A stretch of 64,000 nt of DNA, from NCBI RefSeq assembly GCF_030734285.1, contig NZ_CP132294.1, positions 2,604,001 to 2,668,000 on the forward strand, read 5' to 3'. Of the stretch, positions 1-8,724 are shown piece after piece. A program made the position numbers and the translations under genes. The notes below the pieces were generated by a model that was not told the DNA's origin, ran no database searches, and saw nothing but the letters and a program-made list of their open reading frames with translations. Each line of letters starts with the position of its first letter. Position 1 is the stretch's first letter. Source of the DNA: Natronococcus sp. AD-5. GTDB lineage: Archaea > Halobacteriota > Halobacteria > Halobacteriales > Natrialbaceae.

Positions 1-69
1 ATCGAACCCTCTTAAAGCCGAAAGCGAGACACGGCAAGGGATATCGGTCCGTCGTCCACAGTCGGCGGT

Positions 70-567
70 ATGCAACTCGAGCAGCAGTCTCAGGAGAGCC
101 GCTGGCGCGGCACGGTTCCGAGCGCGCTCGACGGTCGCGTGCTCGGGCTGGTCGTCGTGACGGCGGCGCTCGCGGCCTCGCTGAACGTCCCGTACGGCGG
201 ACTCCCGTTCGGGATCGTCGCGTTCGCGGTGCTCGCGGGCGGCGGCGTCGGCGTCCACCTGCTCGGCGAGCGGAAACTGCGACGGATCACGAACGGACTC
301 GTCGAGCGGTGGGACGAAGCCGGAGGGCGGATCGAGGACGTCACGCGGACGAGCGACGGGATGCGGACGGAGTGGGCCGTCCACACCCCCGACGGGACGA
401 TCAGGATCGGCGGTATCGCGCTGGTACCGATCAGCCGACTCTCCGTCGAGTGGCAGGGCGTCGGCGACACCATGGACGCCGGCGAGGCCGAGGCGGAACT
501 GGATCGACTCGCGGACGGCCTGTTCGAGGAAATCTTCGAGATCGGATCGGCCCCGCAGCGATCGTAA
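70..567 (+). CDS. Hypothetical two-helix membrane protein
   Basis: A 165-residue protein with two adjacent hydrophobic helices at about residues 24-43 and 46-66, followed by a basic hinge (ERKLRR) and a roughly 90-residue soluble acidic tail. The N-terminus is polar, so both ends may lie in the cytoplasm. I recognise no catalytic motif. Codons are strongly GC3-biased in this frame only, and the opposite-strand reading is Ser/Arg-rich nonsense, which supports this as the coding frame. Small proteins of this layout are common and uncharacterised in haloarchaea. It stands alone, with a 264-base gap before the acyl-CoA dehydrogenase. Confidence 0.7.
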   Translation: MQLEQQSQESRWRGTVPSALDGRVLGLVVVTAALAASLNVPYGGLPFGIVAFAVLAGGGVGVHLLGERKLRRITNGLVERWDEAGGRIEDVTRTSDGMRTEWAVHTPDGTIRIGGIALVPISRLSVEWQGVGDTMDAGEAEAELDRLADGLFEEIFEIGSAPQRS

Positions 568-601
568 AACCGTCGTCGGCTCGATTCGGCTCTCATCTGC
601 C

Positions 602-631
602 CTCTCTTTCTCGCAGCTCTCTTTCTCGCAG
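602..631. repeat. Tandem duplication of a 15-bp unit
   Basis: The unit ctctctttctcgcag occurs twice in perfect head-to-tail copies in the gap before the acyl-CoA dehydrogenase. It is probably a replication-slippage product. The rest of the 568-831 gap shows no gene. Confidence 0.8.
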
Positions 632-831
632 CGCGGACGAATAGCCCGCTTCTCGCGCGAGCCCGAACCGCACCGATCGGACCGTACTCTGCGTTCTCAC
701 GGGCCGAACGGATACGTCGACGTCGTCGATCGGAGCACGGACGGAATCAAGAGCGGCGGCGAGTGGATCTCGTCGGTCTCGAAGCCGAGGACGGGGCCGA
801 ACGTTAAGACGATCCACACGATCGTCCACGT

Positions 832-2052
832 ATGACAGGAGATCCGATCGGCGGGGTGAGTTTCGACGTCGACGAAGAGACGCGGCTCGTCCTCGACAGC
901 CTCGAGGAGTTCGTCGACCGGGAGGTCGACCCGATCGTCGACGAACTGGGGGATACCCACGCGAACCCCAGGAAAGGCCACCACGAGAACGGCCGCTGGA
1001 CCGAGGAGTTGCTCGAGGCTCGAGAGGAGATCCGGCGGCGATCGGCGGAAACCGGCTTCTACGCGATGAACCTTCCGGAGGCCGTCGGCGGCGGCGACGT
1101 CTCCGCCGTCACCTGGTACCGGGCGAAAAAGCACCTCGCCGCTCAGGGGCCCGGACCGGCCCGCTACGCCCTGGCCGGACCCGAGGGACCGAAGCCGCTG
1201 CTGTTGCAGGCCGAGGGCGACCAGGTCGAGCGCTACCTCGAGCCGACCGTCCGGGCCGAGAAGTCGACGGCGTTCGCCCAGACCGAACCCGGCGTCGGCT
1301 CCGACTCGCCGAACATGGAGACGACCGCCGAAAAGGACGGCGACGAGTGGGTGCTGAACGGACGCAAACAGTGGATCACCAACGCCCCGTACGCGGACTT
1401 CGTCCAAATCTTCGCCCGGACGACTCCCCAGTCGGAAGCCGGCCGTTACGGCGGAATCACCTGCTTCATCGTCGAGCGAGACGAGTACGAGCTCGGCTCG
1501 TTCAACAACGCCGTCGGCGCGGCGGGAACCCAGGCGGAGGTCGTTCTCGACGACGTGCGGATCCCCGAGGATCGCGTGCTCGGCGAGGTCGACGGCGCCT
1601 TCTACGCGGCCATGGAGTTCCTCTCGCTCGGTCGCCTCGAACTCGGCGCCGAGGCGATCGGCTACAGCGAGTTCTTACTCGACGAGGCGAGCGAGTACGT
1701 CACCGAGCGCGAGGCGTTCGGCCGACCGATCGGGAACTTCCAGCAGGTCTCGGAGAAACTCGCACGCGGGAAGGCCAAGACCTACGCCGCAGACGCGGCG
1801 GGGCTCAAACTCGCCTGGAAGATGGAGCGGGACGAGCGGACGGTGATGGACTCGTCGATACTCAAGTGGTTCGCGACGAACGTCATGTGGGAGGTCGCCG
1901 ACGCCGCCGTCCAGGTCAACGGCGCGAACGGCCTGGCGGAGGAAAACCCCTACATGGATCTCCTCCACCAGGCGCGCATCCTGCGAATCGTCGAGGGAAC
2001 CGACGAGATTCAGCTCAACACGATCGCCAAGTCGATGGGAGTCCTGGACTGA
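832..2052 (+). CDS. Acyl-CoA dehydrogenase
   Basis: FAD-dependent alpha,beta-dehydrogenation of acyl-CoA thioesters, passing electrons to electron-transfer flavoprotein. The 406 residues fit the family. Visible are the helical N-terminal domain, the middle beta domain with FAQTEPGVGSDSPNM followed by a DEWVLNGRKQWITNA block, and the C-terminal domain with the EAFGRPIGNFQQV signature. Near the end RIVEGTDEIQ supplies Glu388, which aligns with the catalytic base of medium-chain-type dehydrogenases. The start follows a clear gap. With thiolase and a CoA-transferase/racemase on the same strand within 3 kb, a role in fatty or branched acyl-CoA breakdown is inferred. Chain-length preference cannot be read from the sequence. 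Confidence 0.93.
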   Translation: MTGDPIGGVSFDVDEETRLVLDSLEEFVDREVDPIVDELGDTHANPRKGHHENGRWTEELLEAREEIRRRSAETGFYAMNLPEAVGGGDVSAVTWYRAKKHLAAQGPGPARYALAGPEGPKPLLLQAEGDQVERYLEPTVRAEKSTAFAQTEPGVGSDSPNMETTAEKDGDEWVLNGRKQWITNAPYADFVQIFARTTPQSEAGRYGGITCFIVERDEYELGSFNNAVGAAGTQAEVVLDDVRIPEDRVLGEVDGAFYAAMEFLSLGRLELGAEAIGYSEFLLDEASEYVTEREAFGRPIGNFQQVSEKLARGKAKTYAADAAGLKLAWKMERDERTVMDSSILKWFATNVMWEVADAAVQVNGANGLAEENPYMDLLHQARILRIVEGTDEIQLNTIAKSMGVLD

Positions 2053-2245
2053 CCGACACCGTCGAGATCCGCTCTCGGCGATGGGAACTCGTTAATCGCG
2101 ATCGGTGCAGGGTGAGCAGGTAACGGACTGGCGATCACTTTCGCGGATAGCCGCCGAGACCGCTGTGCCGAATAGAGAGGATGATTCGCCTCATCTCGTC
2201 GGTCCACGGGGGGTTTATCGTCGCATATGACGTGCGTTCATCGTT

Positions 2246-3043
2246 ATGCCGTATATCGAGTGTAATGGGGCGGACCTCTATTACGAAGATCACGGCGACG
2301 GCCGACCGATCGTCTTCCTCCACGGCGTGATGTGCAGCCTCAGGTACTTCGAGCCGCAGTTGAGCGGCCTCTCGAACGAGTACCGCGCGATCGCCGTCGA
2401 TTTCAGAGGGCACGGTCGGTCGGAGAAGACCGAACTCGGACACACCGTCGCGCAATACGCGCGGGATCTTCACGCCTTCGTCGAACAGCGAGACCTCGAG
2501 GATATCGTTCTCGTCGGATGGTCGATGGGCGCGTTCGTTTCGTGGGACTTTGTGGATCAATTTGGCACGGAGCGGGTGCGAGGGCTGGTCGACGTCGATA
2601 TCGAGGCATCGCGGTTCCAGTGGGACGACTACGAGTACGGGCTCACCGATCTGGAGGGGCTCAACGACACGCTCGCACTGGCCCAGTCGGACCGGACGAG
2701 TCTCATCGAACGCTTCACGGAGCAGGTCTTCTCGAACCCTACCGCCGAGATGCGAACCTTGCAATTCGACGAGATGTCGCGAACTCCAGCGCCGATCAAA
2801 AGCGCCATCCTATTCGACGCGCTCACGCGCGATTATCGGACCGTCCTCCCCGAGGTCGACGTCCCCATGTTGGTGTGCGCCGGCGCGGACGAGAGCCGAG
2901 GATCCGTCGCGGCAGTGAGACGCGTCGCGGACCTGGTTCCGGACGCCACGTTCGAATGCTTCGAAGACTGCGGCCACTGTCCGCCTCTCGAGCAGCCCGA
3001 GCGGTTCAATCGGGTAGTGAGCCAGTTCGTCGATTCGCTGTGA
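2246..3043 (+). CDS. Alpha/beta hydrolase
   Basis: A 265-residue alpha/beta-hydrolase-fold enzyme, cytoplasmic. The oxyanion segment FLHGVM is near residues 24-29. The nucleophile elbow GWSMGA places Ser93, and the likely acid and base are Asp215 (GADES) and His244 (DCGHCPP). A TATA-like gtttatcg lies about 30 bases before the ATG, giving a leaderless or very short leader, so this start is well supported. The substrate is unknown. The fold covers esterases, haloperoxidase-like enzymes and C-C hydrolases. Position between acyl-CoA genes hints at thioester or lactone hydrolysis, but that is inference. Confidence 0.88.
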   Translation: MPYIECNGADLYYEDHGDGRPIVFLHGVMCSLRYFEPQLSGLSNEYRAIAVDFRGHGRSEKTELGHTVAQYARDLHAFVEQRDLEDIVLVGWSMGAFVSWDFVDQFGTERVRGLVDVDIEASRFQWDDYEYGLTDLEGLNDTLALAQSDRTSLIERFTEQVFSNPTAEMRTLQFDEMSRTPAPIKSAILFDALTRDYRTVLPEVDVPMLVCAGADESRGSVAAVRRVADLVPDATFECFEDCGHCPPLEQPERFNRVVSQFVDSL

Positions 3044-3048
3044 TCGAT

Positions 3049-3068
3049 GCGCGCCATCTATTCAGCAT
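3049..3068 (+). repeat. Short relic shared with 61596-61615
   Basis: The 20-base stretch gcgccatctattcagcatcg matches 18 of 20 positions at 61596-61615 (gcgctatctattcagcaacg). That second site belongs to a group of tgctgaatac-containing relics elsewhere in the window. It sits directly after the hydrolase stop codon and is probably the end of a lost insertion sequence. Confidence 0.4.
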
Positions 3069-3181
3069 CGAATGAAGGAAAAGTAGTTGGCCTGATGATT
3101 CTCGATCGTGCGCTTGACGGGGTGCATCCGCGGTCGCAGTTCCGGAAATCCGGATGTACTCTGGGCAGCGGCGAGATCGTT

Positions 3182-3424
3182 TCATCCCTCGAGGGCCATT
3201 GCATCGCCGCCGGCGGTCTCGGCGGTTTCGTCGGCGACCCGGCTCGCGCCGTCGGCGTCGACGTCGAGCACCACGACGTCGGCCCCCTCGGCCGCGAGTA
3301 TTCGGCAGTCCGCGCTTCCGATCCGTCCGGCGCAGCCGGTGACGACGGCCGCCTTCTCCCGGAGTCCGAAATCCGCCGGCAGCGCATATTCCACATCCGA
3401 CGATGATATTTTTGGCAGACCCAT
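3182..3424 (-). pseudogene. Truncated short-chain dehydrogenase/reductase (N-terminal relic)
   Basis: About 80 residues read as the first third of an SDR. A Rossmann start, LREKAAVVTGCAGRIGSADC, carries the glycine-rich cofactor loop, and VVVLDVDADGA is the end of beta-2 with the Asp typical of NAD-preferring members. The frame then stops at a TGA just where beta-3 should begin. SDRs are normally about 250 residues, and the catalytic Ser-Tyr-Lys part is absent. I therefore call it a remnant. The adjacent thiolase and acyl-CoA dehydrogenase suggest it was once a 3-hydroxyacyl-CoA-type dehydrogenase, which is inference. Confidence 0.7.
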
Positions 3425-3526
3425 CACGCGCAGACGATCGGCTCCGCTCGTGACCGCGAGTCGATTCCCGCGAATCGAGTCGGACCCAATATCTATTGGT
3501 ATTGTTCCCGAACGATACTGCACACC

Positions 3527-4675
3527 ATGAAGACAGCAGTCGTCGTCGACGCGGTTCGAACCCCCTTCGGAAAACGCGACGGATCGTTCAGGGACACCCA
3601 CCCCCAGGACCTCGCGGCCGCGCCGCTCGAGGCGCTCGAAAAACGGAACGACTTCGCGCCGGAGACGATAGAGGACGTTATCTACGGCTGCGTGACGCCG
3701 ATCGACGAACAGGGGCTGAACATCGGCCGACTCGCGCCGATGGTCGCCGGCTGGGGCGACGTCGTCCCAGGCGTCCAGTTAAACCGGATGTGCGGCTCCG
3801 GCCAGCAGGCCGTCAACTTCGCCGCCGCGAACCTCATGGCCGGCCAGCACGACGTGCTGATCGCCGGCGGCGTCGAGCACATGACCCGCGTGCCGATGGG
3901 GTCGGACGGCGACGGCGTCACCGACACGTACTTCGAGCACTTCGACGAGCTGACGACCCAGGGCGAGGGCGCCGAGCGCATCGCCGAGGAGTACGATCTC
4001 TCGCGGCGCGACGTCGACGAGATCGCCGTCGACTCGCAGCGGCGCTGGGCCGACGCATGGGCGGACGGCCGCTACGACGACCAGGTCGTTCCCGTCGAGA
4101 CCGAACTCGAGGGGGAGACCGTCGTCGTCGACGAGGACGAGCACCCGCGACCGGAGACCGACCTCGAGACCCTCTCGAACCTTCCGCTCTCCTTTCGGGA
4201 CGAGGGCGAGGGCGTCCACCACGCGGGCAACTCGTCGGGAATCGTCGACGGCTCGGCGGCCCTCCTGCTCGCCAGCGAGGAGGCCGCGGAGCGACGCGGC
4301 TGGGAGCCGATGGCCCGGATCGTTCAGACGGAGGTCGTCGGCGTCGACCCCGTGACGATGCTCAAGGGTCCCACCCCCGCGACAGAGCGGGTGATCGAAA
4401 ATTCCGAGTACGAGCTCGCGGACGTCGACCTCTTCGAGGTCAACGAGGCGTTCGCGTCGGTCGTCGCCGCCTGGCTCGAGGAGACCGGCGTCTCCTGGGA
4501 GCGCACGAACGTCAACGGAGGCGCCATCGCCCACGGCCACCCGCTCGGGGCGACGGGTGCGGCGCTGCTGACGAAACTGGTCCACGAACTCGAGCGAACG
4601 GACCAGGACACCGCGCTCTCGACGATGTGTATCGGCTTCGGGCAGGGCGTCGCGACGATCGTCGAGCGGCTGTAA
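3527..4675 (+). CDS. Thiolase (acetyl-CoA C-acyltransferase)
   Basis: Catalyses thiolytic cleavage of 3-ketoacyl-CoA or the reverse Claisen condensation. The 382 residues match the family. The nucleophilic cysteine is in NRMCGSGQQAV (Cys89). The C-terminal catalytic elements are GGAIAHGHPLGATGA (His338) and MCIGFGQG (Cys368). The start ATG follows cgatactgcacacc, and the N-terminus (TAVVVDAVRTPFGK) matches thiolases exactly. Only 41 bases separate it from the downstream CoA-transferase, so the two probably share a transcript. Direction (degradative or biosynthetic) is not determined; the neighbours favour degradation. Confidence 0.94.
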   Translation: MKTAVVVDAVRTPFGKRDGSFRDTHPQDLAAAPLEALEKRNDFAPETIEDVIYGCVTPIDEQGLNIGRLAPMVAGWGDVVPGVQLNRMCGSGQQAVNFAAANLMAGQHDVLIAGGVEHMTRVPMGSDGDGVTDTYFEHFDELTTQGEGAERIAEEYDLSRRDVDEIAVDSQRRWADAWADGRYDDQVVPVETELEGETVVVDEDEHPRPETDLETLSNLPLSFRDEGEGVHHAGNSSGIVDGSAALLLASEEAAERRGWEPMARIVQTEVVGVDPVTMLKGPTPATERVIENSEYELADVDLFEVNEAFASVVAAWLEETGVSWERTNVNGGAIAHGHPLGATGAALLTKLVHELERTDQDTALSTMCIGFGQGVATIVERL

Positions 4676-4716
4676 TCGGGGGCAAGGTAAAGTATCGGTG
4701 CGACGACCCGTCCGGT

Positions 4717-5892
4717 ATGCGATTGGACGGCATCCGGATACTCGATCTCTCGCGGCTGTTGCCCGGCCCGTACGCGACGCAGCTCCTGGCCGACTCTGGG
4801 GCCGAGGTGGTGAAGGTGGAGGACACCGGCGCGGGCGACTACGCCCGGCTGATGGAGCCGCGCACCGCCCGCGGAATCGGCGCGATCTTCGAGATGGTAA
4901 ACCGGGGGAAACGGAGCGTCGCGATCGACCTGAAGGCAGAAGACGGGCGCGCCGCCTTCTACCGGCTCGTCGAGGGCGCCGACGTCGTCCTCGAGGGATT
5001 CCGACCGGGCGTCGCCGAACGGCTGGGTGTCGACTACGAGTCGCTCGCGGCGCACAACGACGACCTCGTCTACTGCTCGCTCACCGGCTACGGCCAGGAC
5101 GGTCCCTGGGCGGACCGGGCCGGCCACGACCTCAACTACGTCGCCCTGGCCGGGTTGCTCGATATGACCCGCGACTCGCCCGACGAGAAGCCGCAGCCGC
5201 CCGGCTACCAGATCGGCGATATGGCCGGCGGACTGTTCGCGGCGTTCGCCGTCGTGGAGGCGCTGCTCTCGCGCGAACTCGGCAACGCCGGCGGCGAGTA
5301 CGTCGACGTCGCGATGGCCGACGTCGTCGCCTCGCTCTCCCAGTCGGTCGCCTACCAGGCCCTCACCGGCGACCCCGCCGAACCCAGACCGGGCGAGACG
5401 CCGCTGACCGGGATGTTGCCGTGGTACGACAGCTACGAGACCGCCGACGGGAAGTGGGTGACGCTGGCCGCCCTCGAGCCGAAGTTCTGGCGCGCGTTCT
5501 GCGAGGCGGTCGGTCGGGACGACCTCGCCGACGAACACGGCTCGCAGGATCCGGCCGTGCGCGCCGCCCTCCGAGACGAGCTCCGGGAGCTGTTCCGCGA
5601 GCGAACGCGAGACGAATGGGAGGCCGCGCTCGCGGACGTCGACGCCACGTTCGCCGGCGTCTACGCGCCCGCGGAGACGGTCGATCACCCCCAGATCCGG
5701 GCGCGGGGGATCGTCGAGCGCCCCGACGACGCGCCGCCGCGGATCGGCTTCCCCGCGCGCCGGAGCGAGGAACCGACGGCGACCGCCGAGACGATCCCCG
5801 AACGGGGCGAACACACCCGGCAGTACCTCGCCGAAGCGGGGTACGACGACGACGAGATCGAGCGACTCCTCGAGTCCGGCGCGGTTCGCTGA
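4717..5892 (+). CDS. CoA-transferase family III (alpha-methylacyl-CoA racemase-like)
   Basis: A 391-residue CaiB/BaiF-type protein. The N-terminal nucleotide-handle-binding part (ILDLSRLLPGPYATQLLADS, AEVVKVED) is typical. AGHDLNYVALAGLL and QIGDMAGGL supply His137 and Asp168, which match the catalytic pair of alpha-methylacyl-CoA racemases rather than the single Asp of formyl-CoA transferases. The frame is open far upstream, but ATG 4717 gives the canonical N-terminus. A racemase would make 2-methyl-branched acyl-CoAs accessible to the neighbouring acyl-CoA dehydrogenase. CoA transfer remains an alternative. Confidence 0.88.
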   Translation: MRLDGIRILDLSRLLPGPYATQLLADSGAEVVKVEDTGAGDYARLMEPRTARGIGAIFEMVNRGKRSVAIDLKAEDGRAAFYRLVEGADVVLEGFRPGVAERLGVDYESLAAHNDDLVYCSLTGYGQDGPWADRAGHDLNYVALAGLLDMTRDSPDEKPQPPGYQIGDMAGGLFAAFAVVEALLSRELGNAGGEYVDVAMADVVASLSQSVAYQALTGDPAEPRPGETPLTGMLPWYDSYETADGKWVTLAALEPKFWRAFCEAVGRDDLADEHGSQDPAVRAALRDELRELFRERTRDEWEAALADVDATFAGVYAPAETVDHPQIRARGIVERPDDAPPRIGFPARRSEEPTATAETIPERGEHTRQYLAEAGYDDDEIERLLESGAVR

Positions 5893-5907
5893 GCGCGAGA
5901 CGTAAGT

Positions 5908-6426
5908 CTACTCGAACAGATCGCCGTGACGCTGGGCCAGGTCCGTGTACTCGCCCGACGAGAACGCCTCGAAGATGGCCTCGGGGTCGATCCCCGTTTC
6001 CTCGAGCGGCGTGATCTCGGCCGGGACGCCGCGGACGAACGACTCCGGCGGGATCTCGTACTCGTCGGGGATCACCGTCCCCGCGGCGACGATGCTGCTG
6101 GTACCGACCGTCACGTCGGTGTTGAGCGTCGCGTTGAACCCGACCAGCGCGCGCTCCTCGACGGTCGCCTCGTTGAGAACGGCGCCGTGACCGACCATCA
6201 CCTGGTCCTCGAGGATCGACGCGTGAAGCGTCGCGTTGTCGCCGACGTGCGTCTCTCTGCCAATGCGAACGGGATCGATATCGCCGCGGAGCACGACGCC
6301 CGGCCAGACGCTCGCGTCCGCCTCGACCGTCACGTCGCCGACGAGCGTCGCGTCTCGGCTCACGCGCGCCTCGTCGTGAATCGACGGCGACGCGCCCTCG
6401 AACTCGTAGGTTCGACTGTCGACCAT
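5908..6426 (-). CDS. Gamma-carbonic-anhydrase-like hexapeptide-repeat protein
   Basis: A 172-residue left-handed beta-helix protein with regular hexapeptide repeats (VGDNATLHASILEDQVMVGH and similar). RGDIDPVRIG carries the Arg and Asp of the gamma-carbonic anhydrase active site. Of the three zinc histidines, two are visible (His68 in TLHA and His80 in VGHGAV). The third, normally in a VLH context, is Asn85 here (AVLNEA). The protein may therefore not hydrate CO2, or may bind metal differently. I chose ATG 6426 (MVDSRTYEFEG) over an upstream ATG because family members begin this way. It ends 16 bases from the convergent CoA-transferase gene. Confidence 0.85.
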   Translation of the reverse strand: MVDSRTYEFEGASPSIHDEARVSRDATLVGDVTVEADASVWPGVVLRGDIDPVRIGRETHVGDNATLHASILEDQVMVGHGAVLNEATVEERALVGFNATLNTDVTVGTSSIVAAGTVIPDEYEIPPESFVRGVPAEITPLEETGIDPEAIFEAFSSGEYTDLAQRHGDLFE

Positions 6427-6554
6427 GGAGAAGCCGACCACGAGGCGAATCATAATGGTTCGTCGTCGAAACCCCGACCGTCACCGCTTCTGAACGGTTA
6501 CGAAGCGATTGACTCGAGCGAATCGTCGGTTCTGATAACCGTCTTTTAACCACT

Positions 6555-6572
6555 TGGTACCATCCAGTACCA
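6555..6572. promoter_or_regulatory. Inverted repeat in a promoter region
   Basis: TGGTAC-catcca-GTACCA is a perfect 6-bp inverted repeat just after a TATA-like cttttaac (6543-6550). It lies in the divergent gap between the carbonic-anhydrase-like gene and the coiled-coil gene. A second TATA-like element, cttata (6597-6602), is closer to the ATG at 6633. It may be a dimeric regulator site; the regulator is unknown. Confidence 0.35.
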
Positions 6573-6632
6573 CTCAGAGGTATGCAAGCCCGAATCTTAT
6601 ACCGTCGGCTGGCGGAGCCTCGCTCGAAGATC

Positions 6633-7466
6633 ATGAGCCAGTCAGAATCGATTCGAGCGATGTTCGACGTGCAGCGAACCGCAGTCAAACAGGGGCAGCA
6701 ACTGTTCAAGCAGAGCCTCGCGGCCCAGCGAAACGCCGACCGCGTCGTCCTCACCGGCCTCAAGAGTCAGGAGTCGCTGCAGCGCCAGCAACTCGAGATC
6801 GTCGAGGCCGCGACCCGCGGCACCGTCAGTGCGATGACCGCGATGATGCCCGGCGGCCAGCCGGCAGCCCGCCAGGGAATCGACGAGCACTTCGCACAGC
6901 TGAAGACGACTCACGAAGCGATCTACGACGCTATCGAGCGCGAACTCGAGCGCAACGTCGAGTCGATCGACGAGCTCTCCGAGGGGGTCGTCGACGCGAT
7001 GGAAGCGGGGACCGAGCAGGTGCTCGAGTCCTCGCACACGGTTGAGGACCAGACGGTCGACAACGTCGGCGAGCTCTCGACGCAGCTTCGCGAACAGCTC
7101 GAGCGGACCCAGGAGATGCAGGACGAGCTCGAAGACCGGCTCGAGCGCCAGAGCGGCGACGTCGAAGAACTGCTCGAGCGGCAGGCCGAACAGATCGAGT
7201 CCTTCCAGCAGCAACTCGAAGAGCAGACCGAGCAGGTCCAGCTGCAGTTCGAAGAGGGTGAGCGAGAGCGGACGAAGATTCGGACCGATCCCGAGCACGC
7301 GCTCGAGGACATCGACGGGATCGGCGCGACGACCCGCGAGCGGCTGGCGGACGCCGGAATCGCGACGATCGACGACCTGACGCGATCAGACCCCGAAACC
7401 GTCGCCGAGGCCGCGGAAGTCTCGACGTCGCGCGCTCGAGAGTGGATCGACCAGGCGGAAGCCTGA
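6633..7466 (+). CDS. Coiled-coil protein with C-terminal helix-hairpin-helix domain
   Basis: 277 residues. The first 90 are amphipathic helices (MFDVQRTAVKQGQQLFKQS...) resembling phasin-type helices. Residues about 95-215 are a long Glu/Gln-rich coiled coil with repeated LERQ/LEEQ heptads. The last 55 (IDGIGATTRERLADAGIATI onward) form a helix-hairpin-helix motif of the kind found in RNA polymerase alpha C-terminal domains and DNA-repair proteins. The start follows a TATA-like atcttata about 31 bases upstream, favouring ATG 6633 over 6582. Function is unknown. The mix suggests a structural scaffold or granule-associated protein touching nucleic acid or protein through the HhH. Confidence 0.8.
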   Translation: MSQSESIRAMFDVQRTAVKQGQQLFKQSLAAQRNADRVVLTGLKSQESLQRQQLEIVEAATRGTVSAMTAMMPGGQPAARQGIDEHFAQLKTTHEAIYDAIERELERNVESIDELSEGVVDAMEAGTEQVLESSHTVEDQTVDNVGELSTQLREQLERTQEMQDELEDRLERQSGDVEELLERQAEQIESFQQQLEEQTEQVQLQFEEGERERTKIRTDPEHALEDIDGIGATTRERLADAGIATIDDLTRSDPETVAEAAEVSTSRAREWIDQAEA

Positions 7467-7479
7467 ATCGGCGGGTCTG

Positions 7480-7955
7480 TTGCTACGGCGGCCCAGTTTC
7501 CGCACGGCACGAGCGCCGTTCGTGTTCGGCGCGCCAGTCGGGTTCGGGCAGCACGCGCTCGCCGAAGTCGCCGATGAACCGTTCTCGCTCCCGGTTGACG
7601 TTGTGAAGGGGGGAGTTTGTCGGCGCCGAGCGATAGGTCCCGCCGGAGCCACTCGAGGTCCGCAGCGACCCGGACGTTCTCCTCCACCTGCTCCCGACCG
7701 ATCTCCTCGCCCAGTTCGTCGTACACCTCGGGCGTTCGGAGCTGCTGGGTCACCGGCCCGGGGGGACGCAGTTCGTCCGCCACTGGTCGTACGCGCCCTC
7801 GAGCGCGGCGTCCTCGTCGGTATCGTAGGAGAGCCGGATCTTGAGATGGACGGGCTTATCGGGCGCGTGCTCCCGGAACGCATCGACCGCCGGGCCACCC
7901 CGTCGTGGGCCGGCGTGCGACATAGATGACGATATCGTTGCGCTCGGCCTAAATC
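7480..7955 (-). pseudogene. Decayed F420-dependent LLM-class oxidoreductase (C-terminal part)
   Basis: Three minus-strand frames must be stitched together. Read from 7923 downward they give APDKPVHLKIRLSYDTDEDA, then EEIGREQVEENVRVAADLEW, then NVNRERERFIGDFGERVLPE. This order matches the C-terminal third of F420-dependent glucose-6-phosphate-dehydrogenase-like LLM oxidoreductases, where a helix ending in DAFGEKVLP closes the protein. At least two frameshifts and loss of the N-terminal two thirds make it non-functional. The assignment comes from remembered family sequences and is not database-checked. Confidence 0.65.
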
Positions 7956-8052
7956 TCGGGCCCTGAATGTGCTTTCGGATACCACGCGGACGTCGGCGGT
8001 GCAGGCAGCGGTCGCCACCAGACGTATTCGGGCCGCGCTCGTCTCATCGGGT

Positions 8053-8688
8053 ATGCTCGTGCTCGGTGACGCTCACGCCTCCGATCCGGAGCGTCGTGAA
8101 GCATTGCTCGACCACTATCGCACCCTCGAGCCGGACGCGGCGTTACAGGTCGGCGACCTCGAGCACTACGAACTGCCGGCTCCGACGTGGTTTATCGCCG
8201 GCAACAACGAGGATTTCGACGTGATCGAGGCGCTGCGAGCGGGCGAGACGGCGGGAACCCGAAACGTCCACCTCCTCGCGAGTACGGTCGCGACGGTCGA
8301 GGGCGTGCGCGTCGCCGGCCTCTCCGGAAATCACGCGCCGACGAAGTACGACCTGCCCAGATCGGAGCTCTCGGGGGAGCGGCGCCGCCACTTCACGCAC
8401 GAAGACGTCGAGCGAGCGGCGTCGCTGTCCGACGTCGACGTCTTCCTCACCCACGAGGCCCCGACGGGACTGCTGTCGTACGGTTACGATCCGGGCTGCG
8501 AGCACGTCGACGACCTCCTCGAGGCGGTCTCGCCTGAGCTCTGTCTGGTCGGACACCACCACCGCCACCGCGAGGCGACGATCGGGGGAACGCGCGTCGT
8601 GAGCCTCGCACCGGCCTGGGAACGGTACTACACGCTCGACCCCGAAACTCTCGCATTCGAGGGTCACGACCCGGGCACGGACGGGTGA
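8053..8688 (+). CDS. Calcineurin-like metallophosphoesterase
   Basis: A 211-residue phosphoesterase with the two-metal signature: GDAH (Asp6, His8), VGDLE (Asp35), GNNED (the usual GNHD/E with Asn in the second position), LTHEAPTG and VGHHHRH. Metals are probably Mn/Fe/Zn and the location cytoplasmic. I chose ATG 8053 because it starts on the first beta strand; upstream in-frame codons add an unconserved Arg/Ala tail. The substrate (phosphodiester, phosphoprotein or nucleotide) cannot be told. It points towards the convergent hydrolase at 8725. Confidence 0.9.
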   Translation: MLVLGDAHASDPERREALLDHYRTLEPDAALQVGDLEHYELPAPTWFIAGNNEDFDVIEALRAGETAGTRNVHLLASTVATVEGVRVAGLSGNHAPTKYDLPRSELSGERRRHFTHEDVERAASLSDVDVFLTHEAPTGLLSYGYDPGCEHVDDLLEAVSPELCLVGHHHRHREATIGGTRVVSLAPAWERYYTLDPETLAFEGHDPGTDG

Positions 8689-8724
8689 CGGCGCGGATCG
8701 ACGCGACGACTCCGCGCGCGGACG

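Noticed and set aside
4324-5814. Long minus-strand open frame (496 codons) opposite the CoA-transferase
   Set aside because: Arg/Gly/Leu-rich product without domains. It mirrors the real plus-strand gene and arises from high GC3.
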